Shown piece by piece: positions 49,673 through 59,378 of a DNA stretch of 64,000 nucleotides. How positions within the stretch are numbered: the first letter of the stretch is position 1; each line of letters begins with the position of its first letter. A program made the translations under genes and the position numbers. The notes under the pieces were generated by a model. The model searched no databases and was not told where the DNA came from. It was given only the letters and a program-made list of their open reading frames with translations. The stretch comes from Gammaproteobacteria bacterium (GTDB taxonomy: Bacteria > Pseudomonadota > Gammaproteobacteria > S012-40), in NCBI GenBank assembly GCA_029884425.1, contig JAOUHV010000002.1, positions 1-64,000 on the forward strand. Reading direction: 5' to 3'.

Positions 49673-52600
49673 TGCGTAAGCCAACTTTTGCACGCAGCGC
49701 CGTCGCTGCGGCCATTGCCATGGTTTGCTTCAACGCGCAGGCAAGCCACACCGAATGGGTCAGCACGATTAACAACCAGAGCTTTGCCGGCAAGAGCAAC
49801 GTGCCGGACGTCAGCGGCGATGGCAACATTGTGGTATTCACCTCCACCGCCAGCGGCCTGTTCAATGGCACCGGCACTATCTTGTTCCACGCGCTGATGA
49901 AGAATTCGCAAACAGGCCAGATCACCCTGTTGGCCACCAATGCCCAAGGCGTGGCCGCCAACGGCCACAGCAATGATCCGCGCGTCAGCGCCAACGGTCG
50001 TTACGTGGTGTTTGAAAGTTTTGCCACCAATCTGGCCCCAGCGGACACCAACGCAACCACCGACGTTTATCTGCGCGACTTGCAAACCGGCACGATCAAA
50101 CTGGTCAGCTCCAACGCCAGTGGCCAGGTCAGCAATGCCCACAGTCACGATGGCGTGGTCAGCGACGACGGCCGCTACGTAGCTTTTGCCAGTATGGCCA
50201 CCAATCTGGTCAGCACCAACACCAACAACAAGCGCCAAATTTATCTGAAAGACCTGGTCACTGGTACCGTTGAGCTGATCAGCAAAAATGCCGCTGGCCA
50301 GGCCAGCGACAATGACAACCTCAGCCCGGAAATCAGCACTGATGGCCGCTATGTGGTGTTCAACAGTATCGCCAGCAACCTGGACGGCCAAAGTCCAGCC
50401 GACCAGTACGACATCTACCTTTTCGATCGTCTGGACAAAAGCGTCAAGCGCCTGGCTGGTATGAAAAACAGCCACACTGGCAAAGTTAGCATCAGCTACG
50501 ACGGCCGCATCGTTGCCTTCGTTTCCCAAGCCACTGACGTGGTTGCCAACGACACCAACGGCTTTGTCGACGTTTTCGTGCTGGATCGTAAAACCGGCAA
50601 CATTGAGCGCATCCAGGGCAGCGCTGCTCCCAATGGTCGCAGCCTGTCGCCTCATGTCAGTGGTGATGGCCGTTTCGTCACGTTTACCTCGGATGCCTCC
50701 AACCTGGTGGCCAGCGACAGCAACGGCGTCGCCGATCAGTTCGTCTACGACCGCTTTACCAAGCAAATACAGTTGGTCAGCGTCGGCGTCAACGGCCAAC
50801 AGGGTACGCAAAGCGTGGTCGATTGGGCCGACATCAACAAAGACGGCACCGTGGTCGCCTTCACCAGTTCAGATGCGCTGCACAGCAGCGACACCAATGG
50901 CCAGATGGACGTGTACGCCCGTCACCTGGATCCTGCGCCCAACGTCGCGCCCGTGGCCAAGGCCACACAACCGATCGACCAGGCCTGCAGCAACGGCGGC
51001 GCTTATGTCAGCCTCGACGCCAGCCAGTCTTATGATCCAGACAACCAAAGCCTGACATACAGCTGGAGCGGTCCGTTTGGCACACTCTCCGGCAGTGCAA
51101 TTAACGCCTTCTTCGGCGTAGGCAGTCATACCGTGACGCTCACCGTCACTGATGCCTCCGGCACCAGCAGCACCGACAGCATTATCGTCAACGTTGTCGA
51201 CAACCAGGCCCCCACCGTATCAGCCGGGGCGGATGTGGTGGTGGAAGCGACCTCTACCCAGGGCGCACAACACAATGTTGCTTACACTGCGGCGGACAGT
51301 TGCTCCCTCAACGGCGTAACCGTGAACCCCACGCCGCAATATTACCCACTGGGCAACACCACTGTGACCGTGACTGCGTTTGACAAGGCCAATCACTCGG
51401 CCTCTGACAGCATGGTCATCACCGTGCGTGACACCACGCTGCCCAGCCTGACCATTCCGACCGACAAAGTGATCGAAGCCACTGCCCTGCCCATGAGCGT
51501 CAACATCGGCAACGCCCAGGCCAGCGACATTTTCCCGGTTACCGTGGTCAACAACGCCCCTGCGACATTCCCGCTGGGACAAAGCCTGATCACCTGGACC
51601 GCCACCGACGCCAATGGCAACAAGCGCAGTGCGCAACAAAAAATCACCGTGCGGGATACCATCGCTCCCAGCCTGCTGATCACCCAGGGTGACGCGGTGC
51701 TCGAAGCCACTTCCCGTGGCGGCGCGCCCTATAGCATTGGCTACAACGTCAGCGACAGCTGCGTTGGCTGCGGCACCATCAACGTGCTGCTGATCCCCAG
51801 CCTGAGCATTTACCCACTGGGCATCACCCCGGTCAGTGTCACTGCCACCGATCACGCTGGCAACAAAACCAGCAAGCAGGTCAGCATCAAGGTGCAGGAC
51901 ACGATCGCACCCACCCTGACCATTCCTGCAGATGTCACCCGCGAGGCTAACGACATCAACAGCAGCATCAACATCGGCAGCGCCACCGCGACAGACATTT
52001 TTGATGTCACCATCAGCAACAACGCGCCCATCGTTTATCCCCTGGGGCAAACACAAGTGCGGTGGACTGCCACTGACAGCAATGGCAACAGCCGCAGCGC
52101 CACCCAGCGCGTCAGCCTAGTTGACACCACTGCGCCCGTGCTGACCCTGCCAGCCGATATCAGCGTTGAGGCCAGCGCCATTCTGACCTCAGTCAACATC
52201 GGCAACGCCATTGCCAAGGATATTTTCGGTATCAGCCTCAGCAATGATGCGCCCAGCGCCTTCCCCTTGGGCAGCACCATCGTCAACTGGCTGGCCACCG
52301 ACGACAGCGGCAACATCGCCCGTGGCAAACAGACCGTGCGTGTGGTTGATACCACTGCGCCTGCGCTGACCCTGCCAGCTGACATCAGTGTTGAGGCCAG
52401 CGCCCGTCTGACTCCGGTCAGCATCGGTAACGCCATTGCCAAGGATATTTTCGGTACCACACTCAGTAACGATGCGCCCAGCGCCTTCCCCTTGGGTAGC
52501 ACCATCGTCAACTGGCTGGCCACCGACGACAGCGGTAACATCGCTCGTGGTAAACAGACCGTGCGCGTGGTTGATACCACCGCCCCTGTGCTGACCTTGC

Positions 52601-53676
52601 CTGCGGATGTAGTTATCGAAGCGACGGGAGCACTTACTTCCGTGGTTCTTGGCCAAGCTACAGCAACCGATATTTTCAACGTCACTATCAGCAACAATGG
52701 TCAATCCGGCTATGCGCTGGGCAGCCATTCCGTGCTGTGGACCGCGCGCGATGAAAACGGCAATGTCAGCCAAAAATCGCAGTCAGTAAAAGTCATCGAC
52801 ACCACCGCGCCGGTGGTCACTGCAGGTATCGACATGGTGGTTGAAGCCACCAGTGCTGCCGGTGCCGCGTTTGTTCCCAGCTATCAGGCCAGCGACATCT
52901 GCGACTGTGGTGCGATGAATATCCAGATCGTACCCTCATTGCCCGTGTACCCATTGGGACAGCATGTCATCACCGTCAACGCCAGCGATGCCAGTGGCAA
53001 CACCGGCAGTGACAGCATGCTGCTCAAAGTGGTGGACACCACCAAGCCTGTGCTGAATGTGCCCGCCGACCTGGTGGTCGAAGCCAGCGGTGAACTAACC
53101 ACCATCAACATTGGCCAGGCCACTGCCAGCGACCTGTTCGCGGTCAACATGCGCAACAATGCGCCTGCGGCCTACCCACTGGGCACCACCCTGGTGGAAT
53201 GGGTAGCAACCGATGCCAACGGCAACAGCCGCATTGGAGTCCAACGCATCACCGTGGTCGACACCACCGCGCCCAGCTTTGCGCTGAACGTGTTGCGCGA
53301 CCGCTTGTGGTCACCCAATCACAAGTTGGTGCTGGCTGCCAAAGTGCAAAACATTCGTGACTTGGTGGACGGCAAGCCCAAGGTCGATATCCAGATCAGC
53401 AGCAGCGGCAACCAACCTGGCCGTGGCCACGACCGTGATCGCGACTGGCTGGTGGAAGAACGCAACGGCGAATGGCTGATTTATCTGCGTGCCGAAAAAG
53501 ATCACAAAGGCAAAGACCGTCTGTACAACATCAGCGTCAATGTCAGTGACTTCTCCGGCAACATGAACAGCCAGAGCGCCCAAGTCAGCGTCGACAAAGA
53601 TAAACATGACGAGCGCGACCACGATCGTCGCGATGACAAAAAGTCAGACCGTAAAGACGACAAACGCTCCAAGTAA
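49672..53676 (+). CDS. Giant secreted beta-propeller / PKD / HYR-repeat protein (1334 aa)
   Basis: Signal peptide to about residue 24. Residues about 30-430 are seven or eight TolB/WD40-like blades (S-DGRYVAFAS...NLV style). A PKD-like domain spans about 440-545. Then nine HYR-type repeats of about 75 residues, most opening with D-T-T-A-P-x-L-T-x-P, and some carrying paired cysteines. The C-terminus is highly charged and ends in Asp/Lys/Arg-rich sequence. Two central repeats are near-identical. It is probably exported and surface-bound, with a structural or adhesive role; secretion through the Slam-like protein is an inference. Confidence 0.85.
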   Translation: MRKPTFARSAVAAAIAMVCFNAQASHTEWVSTINNQSFAGKSNVPDVSGDGNIVVFTSTASGLFNGTGTILFHALMKNSQTGQITLLATNAQGVAANGHSNDPRVSANGRYVVFESFATNLAPADTNATTDVYLRDLQTGTIKLVSSNASGQVSNAHSHDGVVSDDGRYVAFASMATNLVSTNTNNKRQIYLKDLVTGTVELISKNAAGQASDNDNLSPEISTDGRYVVFNSIASNLDGQSPADQYDIYLFDRLDKSVKRLAGMKNSHTGKVSISYDGRIVAFVSQATDVVANDTNGFVDVFVLDRKTGNIERIQGSAAPNGRSLSPHVSGDGRFVTFTSDASNLVASDSNGVADQFVYDRFTKQIQLVSVGVNGQQGTQSVVDWADINKDGTVVAFTSSDALHSSDTNGQMDVYARHLDPAPNVAPVAKATQPIDQACSNGGAYVSLDASQSYDPDNQSLTYSWSGPFGTLSGSAINAFFGVGSHTVTLTVTDASGTSSTDSIIVNVVDNQAPTVSAGADVVVEATSTQGAQHNVAYTAADSCSLNGVTVNPTPQYYPLGNTTVTVTAFDKANHSASDSMVITVRDTTLPSLTIPTDKVIEATALPMSVNIGNAQASDIFPVTVVNNAPATFPLGQSLITWTATDANGNKRSAQQKITVRDTIAPSLLITQGDAVLEATSRGGAPYSIGYNVSDSCVGCGTINVLLIPSLSIYPLGITPVSVTATDHAGNKTSKQVSIKVQDTIAPTLTIPADVTREANDINSSINIGSATATDIFDVTISNNAPIVYPLGQTQVRWTATDSNGNSRSATQRVSLVDTTAPVLTLPADISVEASAILTSVNIGNAIAKDIFGISLSNDAPSAFPLGSTIVNWLATDDSGNIARGKQTVRVVDTTAPALTLPADISVEASARLTPVSIGNAIAKDIFGTTLSNDAPSAFPLGSTIVNWLATDDSGNIARGKQTVRVVDTTAPVLTLPADVVIEATGALTSVVLGQATATDIFNVTISNNGQSGYALGSHSVLWTARDENGNVSQKSQSVKVIDTTAPVVTAGIDMVVEATSAAGAAFVPSYQASDICDCGAMNIQIVPSLPVYPLGQHVITVNASDASGNTGSDSMLLKVVDTTKPVLNVPADLVVEASGELTTINIGQATASDLFAVNMRNNAPAAYPLGTTLVEWVATDANGNSRIGVQRITVVDTTAPSFALNVLRDRLWSPNHKLVLAAKVQNIRDLVDGKPKVDIQISSSGNQPGRGHDRDRDWLVEERNGEWLIYLRAEKDHKGKDRLYNISVNVSDFSGNMNSQSAQVSVDKDKHDERDHDRRDDKKSDRKDDKRSK
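52120..52570 (+). repeat. 225-bp tandem duplication inside the HYR gene
   Basis: Copies begin with GTTGAYACCACTGC at 52120 and 52345, and the next related unit begins at 52570. The two first units are nearly identical along their length (for example the stretch beginning AACGCCATTGCCAAGG in each), so the duplication is recent or homogenised. The period is exactly 75 codons, so the reading frame is kept. Confidence 0.9.
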
Positions 53677-53684
53677 TCCAATCC

Positions 53685-53719
53685 CGGCAGTGAGGTAAGT
53701 CCTTCCTCACTGCCGCTTT
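53685..53719 (+). terminator. Rho-independent terminator after the HYR gene
   Basis: CGGCAGTGAGG (53685-53695) and CCTCACTGCCG (53705-53715) make a perfect 11-base stem with a nine-base loop, followed by CTTTTCC. It separates the Slam-like/FecR/HYR operon from the cyclase gene. Confidence 0.9.
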
Positions 53720-53774
53720 TCCGTTCAAGAACAGCCACAAAAATGCCGCCAAAGGGTCAATCCCGTAACGTGGC

Positions 53775-56006
53775 ATGGTCATGAACCGCACCCGCCTTAT
53801 TCGTCAACTCATCAGTCTGGTGATTCTGTCGCTGTTTCTGGCGCACGCTACGCACGTTTTCCAATTGCCACTACTGGGAACGCTGGAGAAAAAATCCTAC
53901 GATTTTCGCGTTAATCTCTATCCCGCCACCGAGCCAGACCAACGCATTGTCATTGTCGATATCGATGAACGCAGTCTGGAGCAGGTCGGACGCTGGCCAT
54001 GGAGCCGCAATGTTCTCGCTGAACTGGTGAACAACCTGTTCGACCATTACCACGTTTCTGTCACCGGCTTCGACGTGCTGTTCGCTGAAGCCGACACCAG
54101 CTCCGGGCTGGGCATACTCGAACAATTTGGTCAGCAGCAACTGCACAACAATCCAGACTATCAGCACGCACTCGCCCAACTGCGTCCTCAGCTACAGTAC
54201 GACACCATCTTTGCCAACGCGCTGCAAAACCGCAACGTGATCATGGGATACTTTTTTGCCAATACTTCCTCGGCCGACAACGCCGAAATCGCCAAGGGCG
54301 AATTGCCTGCGCCCATCGCCACCCTCAGCGAAGCCAACAAAAATATTCCCTTCGTCCAGGCGCTGGGCTTTGGCGCCAGCCTGCCCGTATTGCAACAGCA
54401 CGCCGCTCATGGGGGCTTCATTGATCTGCCCACCGTGGACAGCGACGGCGTGATTCGCGCCGTACCCATGCTGCAGCGCTATGGCGATGATTTGTACGAA
54501 GCCTTGTCACTGGCGATGGTGCGCAGCCTGATGCAATTCCCACCGCTCGGCATGACAGTCAACGACGCCACCCAAGCCGATGGTTTGAATCTGGGACTGG
54601 AGCAATTGCAAGTCGGCGCCTTCACCATTCCGGTAGATGAACGCGGCGCAGCGCTTGTGCCCTATCGCGGCAGCTCTGGCAGTTTTGTCTACGTTTCTGC
54701 TGTCGACGTGCTAAACAAAACCCTGCCCACCAAAACACTGGAAGATGCCATCGTGCTGGTCGGCACCACCGCAGCGGGCTTACTGGATGTGCGTTCCACA
54801 CCGGTGCAAAATTTATATCCCGGAGTAGAAGTTCACGCCAATTTGATCGCAGGCATTCTGGACGGCACCATTAAACAAAATCCCGCCTACCTGCAGGGGG
54901 TGTTATTCGTCAGCCTGATTGTCAGCTGGATTTTGCTGAGTACACTGTTCCACTTTGCCAACGTCCCCATCACCATTCTGGGTGCTACACTGTTATTTTC
55001 CGCCACCTTCGCTGGCGGCTTGTATGCGTGGCATGAAATGAACATCGTATTGCCCGTCGCCACGCAAATGATGTTCATCGCCGTCGTGTTTTTTTTCAAC
55101 ATGACTTACACCTACTTCGTTGAAAATCGCTCCAAGCGACAAATGGCCAAAGTGTTCCGCCAATATATTCCACCAGAACTGGTAGACGAACTGGACAACG
55201 AAAACGACTACGGCATGGAAGGCGAAACCCGCGAGATGTCGGTCATGTTCACCGACATTCGTGGCTTTACCAATTTGTCAGAATCGCTGGCGCCAAAAGA
55301 ACTGACGCGCATGATGAATTATTACTTCAGCGAAATGACCCAGGCGCTGCAAAACCACCGTGGCACCATCGACAAATACATCGGCGATGCCATCATGGCT
55401 TTTTGGGGCGCGCCCTTGCGCGATGAAAAACATGCGCAGCACGCGATGGAAGCCTCGCTGGAAATGATTGAGCGTTTGCAAAAAATGCGTCTCGAGCTCA
55501 AGCGTCAAGGCTGGCCAGAAATCAACATCGGCGTTGGCATCAACAGCGGCCCGATGTTCGTCGGCAACATCGGCTCCCAGTTTCGCATGTCCTATACCGT
55601 GCTGGGCGACTCGGTCAATCTGGGATCGCGACTGGAATCATTAAGCAAACGCTACGGCGTTAACATTATCGTCAGCGAAACCACCCGTGCAGGCTGCCCG
55701 GATTACACCTTCCGCGAACTGGATCTGGTCACCGTCGTCGGCAAGACAGAACCTGTGACCATTTATGAACCGCTGGGTAAAAAAACGCAGTTGAGCATTG
55801 AGCAAAAAACCGCACTGGATGATTACCAGCAAGCGCTCAATGCCTATCGTCAACGCCAATGGCAACACGCCAAACAACAATTTGCAGCGCTATACGCCAA
55901 AGAGCCACGTAAACTCTACAGCATCTACATGGAACGCTGCCAAACTTTCATCGACAAGCCCGCCGAACCTGACTGGAATGGCGTGTACAACCACGACAGC
56001 AAATAG
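53775..56006 (+). CDS. CHASE2-domain adenylate/guanylate cyclase
   Basis: N-terminal membrane helix, a large periplasmic CHASE2 sensor (IVIVDIDERSLEQVGRWPWSR, FDVLFAEAD, SLRVPLL-like VPMLQRYGDDLY, LVGTTAAGLLDVRSTPV), three membrane helices around residues 370-450, then a class III cyclase domain (MFTDIRGFTNLSESL with D493, YIGDAIMAFWGAP, LGDSVNLGSRLES). Both metal aspartates are present. The C-terminus is a short helical, TPR-like tail. Product (cAMP or cGMP) is not determined. Confidence 0.92.
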   Translation: MVMNRTRLIRQLISLVILSLFLAHATHVFQLPLLGTLEKKSYDFRVNLYPATEPDQRIVIVDIDERSLEQVGRWPWSRNVLAELVNNLFDHYHVSVTGFDVLFAEADTSSGLGILEQFGQQQLHNNPDYQHALAQLRPQLQYDTIFANALQNRNVIMGYFFANTSSADNAEIAKGELPAPIATLSEANKNIPFVQALGFGASLPVLQQHAAHGGFIDLPTVDSDGVIRAVPMLQRYGDDLYEALSLAMVRSLMQFPPLGMTVNDATQADGLNLGLEQLQVGAFTIPVDERGAALVPYRGSSGSFVYVSAVDVLNKTLPTKTLEDAIVLVGTTAAGLLDVRSTPVQNLYPGVEVHANLIAGILDGTIKQNPAYLQGVLFVSLIVSWILLSTLFHFANVPITILGATLLFSATFAGGLYAWHEMNIVLPVATQMMFIAVVFFFNMTYTYFVENRSKRQMAKVFRQYIPPELVDELDNENDYGMEGETREMSVMFTDIRGFTNLSESLAPKELTRMMNYYFSEMTQALQNHRGTIDKYIGDAIMAFWGAPLRDEKHAQHAMEASLEMIERLQKMRLELKRQGWPEINIGVGINSGPMFVGNIGSQFRMSYTVLGDSVNLGSRLESLSKRYGVNIIVSETTRAGCPDYTFRELDLVTVVGKTEPVTIYEPLGKKTQLSIEQKTALDDYQQALNAYRQRQWQHAKQQFAALYAKEPRKLYSIYMERCQTFIDKPAEPDWNGVYNHDSK

Positions 56007-56011
56007 CCCAG

Positions 56012-57472
56012 CTAGACTGTCAGCAAAAACCGCCGCGTACTCTCATGCAGAATTTTTTCAATATCGAACAACTCGTTCGGCTTGGCGCGTGGCTGACGCA
56101 ACACAAATCCGCCGTCGTCATCCAGACGATATTTATCACTGTATTCCGCAATATTATTGGCAATCTGGCACAGAGCATCAGCCAATGCTTCCACATCTTC
56201 GCGCTGGGTGTACAAGCCAAAGCTGGCGCGCACCATACCGCGATGCGCTGAGGCATAATACTCCAACTGCTGCGGAGTCATGTCACCAAAATCCGTATCG
56301 ATTAAATCATCGAGCAACATGGTATGCACATAGGGGTGGGCACAGAAACATTGATTGCGAACGGCGATTCCGAAAAAATCATTGAGTACCGCCGCCACCA
56401 GGCCGTGCTCGATGCCCCGCAAATTAAATGACAGCGATCCCAACCGTTCGCAGTTAGCGCTATCACCATAAATGCGTATCGATGGACAACGCTCACGCAA
56501 CAACTGACAGGCCCAGCGATGCAGTTCGTACTCGTTATCGCGGATTTTCTCCATACCGTACTGCATTAAAATGTGCGTCACACATCCAAGCAACACCGTG
56601 CCAAAAATGTTCGGCGTGCCCGCGTGTTCACGATCGACCAAATCGTCCACCAGATCGTAATGATGCACACTCACCTTATCCACCACACCACCACCGACCT
56701 CGCGAGGCAGCATGTGTTGCAGCAATTCGGCGCGCGCCACCAATATTCCCGGTGAACCGGGCGCATAAATTTTGTGACCGGACAACATGACAAAATCCAC
56801 GTCCCATTCGCTTACTTTCAATGGTGCATGAGCCGCCATTTGCGCCGCATCCACCACCAGATAAGCACCGTGGGCATGGGCTAGGCACGCAATTTCCGCT
56901 AGCGGATTCGCAATTCCGGTCACATTACTGACACCGGTAACCGCAACGTAATTGACCTGCTGCCGATATTTTTCCAGCAAGGCCGCCAGCGCCTGTAAAT
57001 CCACCGCCCCCGAATTCGCCCCCGCACCGCACAGTGGAATATGCTCCACTTGTTGCGCATGCAATCGATGCGGCAAATCATTGGAGTGATGCTCCATACC
57101 CGACACCAGCACCACACCACGCTCTGGCCGTAATGTTGCCAGACCTGCGGCCAATCGATTCGCGACACCTGTGGTGCCACTGCCCTGGCTGATGCAGATA
57201 TAGTCAGTCGTCGACGCACCGACAAAATTCAAAATCTGCTGCTGCGCCCAGCGCAACGTGTAATCGGTGATGTGTGCCGAAGTATGCACTGTCGAATGCG
57301 TATTGGAATAATGCTCCAGATAAGCCTGTGCAGCCTCCAGCGCGGGCTTCATCATCAAGGTAGACGCCGATGAGTCCAGATAAATTCGGCGACTGATACG
57401 GCCATCGGCCAGGGGATAGTGGGTATTGAGACCATAAAATGCGGTTTCAGAAAAACTTGGCTTAAGTGCCAT
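56012..57472 (-). CDS. Class V PLP aminotransferase, cysteine desulfurase/selenocysteine lyase-like
   Basis: About 486 residues. IYLDSSASTLM, NTHSTVHTSAHITDYTLR, SGMEHHSNDLPHRL, VTGVSNVTGIANPL, VVDAAQMAAHAPLKV (PLP aspartate), MLSGHKIYAPGSPGILVAR (PLP lysine) and RNQCFCAHPYVH (a candidate active cysteine) are all SufS-type features. The ATG at 57472 is chosen because a terminator lies inside the longer frame that reaches 57640. The C-terminal extension of about 40 residues is longer than in SufS. No suf genes are adjacent. Confidence 0.85.
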   Translation of the reverse strand: MALKPSFSETAFYGLNTHYPLADGRISRRIYLDSSASTLMMKPALEAAQAYLEHYSNTHSTVHTSAHITDYTLRWAQQQILNFVGASTTDYICISQGSGTTGVANRLAAGLATLRPERGVVLVSGMEHHSNDLPHRLHAQQVEHIPLCGAGANSGAVDLQALAALLEKYRQQVNYVAVTGVSNVTGIANPLAEIACLAHAHGAYLVVDAAQMAAHAPLKVSEWDVDFVMLSGHKIYAPGSPGILVARAELLQHMLPREVGGGVVDKVSVHHYDLVDDLVDREHAGTPNIFGTVLLGCVTHILMQYGMEKIRDNEYELHRWACQLLRERCPSIRIYGDSANCERLGSLSFNLRGIEHGLVAAVLNDFFGIAVRNQCFCAHPYVHTMLLDDLIDTDFGDMTPQQLEYYASAHRGMVRASFGLYTQREDVEALADALCQIANNIAEYSDKYRLDDDGGFVLRQPRAKPNELFDIEKILHESTRRFLLTV

Positions 57473-57594
57473 GCAGCGACTGCCTTTCGTAGCTAATTGC
57501 CTTCTAATCAGCCGGGCATTCTCGCAGCTCGCCTCACGTCTATAAAGCATTGCAAGAAAATCGTATAAGCTAAATTCATATTTCGCATAAGCAC

Positions 57595-57620
57595 AAAGGG
57601 CCGCCTGATGGCAGCCCTTT
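57595..57620 (-). terminator. Terminator hairpin after the lipoprotein gene
   Basis: On the minus strand AAAGGGCTGCC-ATCA-GGCGGCCCTTT (57620-57595, one T-G wobble) is an 11-base stem with a four-base loop. Little of a T-run follows. It sits 26 bases past the lipoprotein stop and before the class V aminotransferase start. Confidence 0.65.
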
Positions 57621-57645
57621 GAAAATGACTTGCTGATCAATCAAA

Positions 57646-58533
57646 TTATTGCAGCGGAGGTGCGGCACTGTTCGCCAACGTCGCATCCCAGTAGACCCAG
57701 TTCACGCCAACTGTGTTGGGACTCTTTATACGCCCCACTTTGGTTAAATGATTCCATTCAATTTCAGTCAAATTATTCTGACCTTTGTTGAAAATATCAA
57801 AGTTGCGATCATAGCCCGGCAACAATTGCGGCGTGGTGGAATCATAGTAAATGTAGCCGCCATTTTCCGCATCACCCACCTTTATGTTGGTGTATTTAAT
57901 CGATCCTGTCGCCGTGACTGGATCGCGCGTCCAGTCAATCTGCAGCAACTCTACGGTAGGATTAGCGGCACTCTCGTACATCACCCAACTGCCACTGGTG
58001 TAAGCCAGATCGTGAGTACCGGTGTACCACTTGAAGTTGCTGATGGTTCCGTCGTTTTTGGAAATATACATTTCCCAATGCACTTGTGAATTTTGTACAT
58101 AGCCCACCAAACGAGCGGTATACACCAGGCCAAATGGGTAATTCCACACCCAGTGATCATTCTCGTCCTTCACTGGCTTGTGGCTAAATGCTGAAATAAA
58201 GGCTAAACGCGGCACCAACAAACCAATGTCAGTAATCGCCTTCCAGAAAATAACCTTGATCGCCGCCTCGGAAAAATAACCTGAGGGAGTTGGCGCCATC
58301 GCTGCGTAGGTCTGCTTCAGCGTATCCACAGAGGAGGTGGAAAAATCGTATTGCGATACTGAATTGTACGCTGCCTTGGCCGGTGCATCTGGCGGAAAAT
58401 CATCGTAGTTCACCACCATAGACAACCTGGGTGGAAGATCTATCGGTTTTTCCTCATCAGATTTTGATTTGCAACCGGCGACGCCAAGAGCCACCACCAA
58501 TAAACTCAATACTGCTTTGCTCGCCAGTTTCAT
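57646..58533 (-). CDS. Exported lipoprotein of unknown function (295 aa)
   Basis: The sequence MKLASKAVLSLLVVALGVAGC is a clear lipobox signal (LGVAGC) with the lipidated cysteine at residue 21, then SKSDEEK, a retained-type charged segment. The rest is a beta-rich domain (HWVWNYPFGLVYTARLVGYV, GSWVMYESAANPTVELLQI) that I do not recognise. The ATG at 58533 has GGAGTG upstream; longer frames to 58743 overlap the adjacent alkylation-repair gene and are unlikely. Confidence 0.85.
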   Translation of the reverse strand: MKLASKAVLSLLVVALGVAGCKSKSDEEKPIDLPPRLSMVVNYDDFPPDAPAKAAYNSVSQYDFSTSSVDTLKQTYAAMAPTPSGYFSEAAIKVIFWKAITDIGLLVPRLAFISAFSHKPVKDENDHWVWNYPFGLVYTARLVGYVQNSQVHWEMYISKNDGTISNFKWYTGTHDLAYTSGSWVMYESAANPTVELLQIDWTRDPVTATGSIKYTNIKVGDAENGGYIYYDSTTPQLLPGYDRNFDIFNKGQNNLTEIEWNHLTKVGRIKSPNTVGVNWVYWDATLANSAAPPLQ

Positions 58534-58615
58534 AGCCACTCCGATAGAATATTGACCGTCTACCATTTGATATCGGAACGCTGGACTCATTATTGACGAA
58601 GAAATGTCAACTGGG

Positions 58616-59335
58616 TCACACTCTTCCCTGCAAATAGGCTTGGCGCAATGACTCGGGAAAATGTTCAATCGCGTAACGCAGCATGGTCCTGGGCATCTGC
58701 TGATAGTGGCGTTGCAAAAACCCGATTTCCACCTCGAGGTCACGCTTGCCTATCTCACGCAGCATCCAGCCTACCGCCTTGTGCATCAGATCGTGTTCGT
58801 CTTGCAACAACAATTCTGCGATCGTTACAGCCGAAGAAAATTCACCACGTTTGATGTCAAAAAAACAGGCAATCATGGCAATGCGCCTATCCCAAAGGAT
58901 TTTTGATTGTGCCAGCTGAATCAGTATCGATTTTTCCTGACCATGCAGATATGCGCCGACAACATGATGGGCTGAGCTATCCACCAGATCCCAGTTGTTC
59001 ACGTATTTGCGATGCTGAAGATAGGCTTGATAAATAGCTTGCTGGGTAGCGGCATCGCCGCGTTGAAAACTATCCACCATGATTAGCAGCGCCAGTAAAC
59101 GCGCCTCATGATATGGCGATTGCAGCAGCGCAACACTTTGCGCCAATGCAATCCCCCGATAGTGCTTGACCATTTTTCGCAGCACCGGCACGCGGATACC
59201 GAGAAAAACATCGCCTTCGCCGTAGTCACCTGCGCCGGTTTTAAAAAAACGCTGCAGGTTTTTTGCGTCCTCGGCATCAGACTGGACTTGCAAGTCCTGC
59301 AAGACATTCTGCGCACTAAACAGAGCTGCGCTCAT
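58616..59335 (-). CDS. DNA alkylation repair protein (AlkD-like)
   Basis: HEAT-like helical repeat protein of 239 residues, with FFKTGAGDYGEGDVFLGIRVPVLRKM, WDLVDSSAHHVVG and AVGWMLREIGKRD as in AlkD-family glycosylases, which remove bulky or positively charged alkylated bases. Fold and length fit well. It is followed by the lipoprotein gene in the same direction. Confidence 0.92.
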   Translation of the reverse strand: MSAALFSAQNVLQDLQVQSDAEDAKNLQRFFKTGAGDYGEGDVFLGIRVPVLRKMVKHYRGIALAQSVALLQSPYHEARLLALLIMVDSFQRGDAATQQAIYQAYLQHRKYVNNWDLVDSSAHHVVGAYLHGQEKSILIQLAQSKILWDRRIAMIACFFDIKRGEFSSAVTIAELLLQDEHDLMHKAVGWMLREIGKRDLEVEIGFLQRHYQQMPRTMLRYAIEHFPESLRQAYLQGRV

Positions 59336-59378
59336 TTTTCCTCACTCGCCCCAACAACAGAAGCACTGCGGCACAGGG

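Noticed and set aside
49507-52773. Long minus-strand frames (up to 434 codons) opposite the HYR protein gene
   Set aside because: They mirror the repetitive, GC-rich plus-strand gene, have no ribosome sites and encode low-complexity Val/Ala/Gly sequence.
52120-53280. Regular repeats that could suggest a CRISPR-like array
   Set aside because: Units are 225 bp, in-frame and protein-coding, with no short direct repeats or unique spacers.
55798-56385. Plus-strand frame of 195 codons across the cyclase end
   Set aside because: It overlaps the cyclase and the antisense of the class V aminotransferase gene in other frames, with no ribosome site or recognisable domain.
57473-57640. N-terminal extension of the class V aminotransferase
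   Set aside because: It would contain the terminator hairpin at 57595-57620 and shows no conserved sequence; the start at 57472 fits the family.
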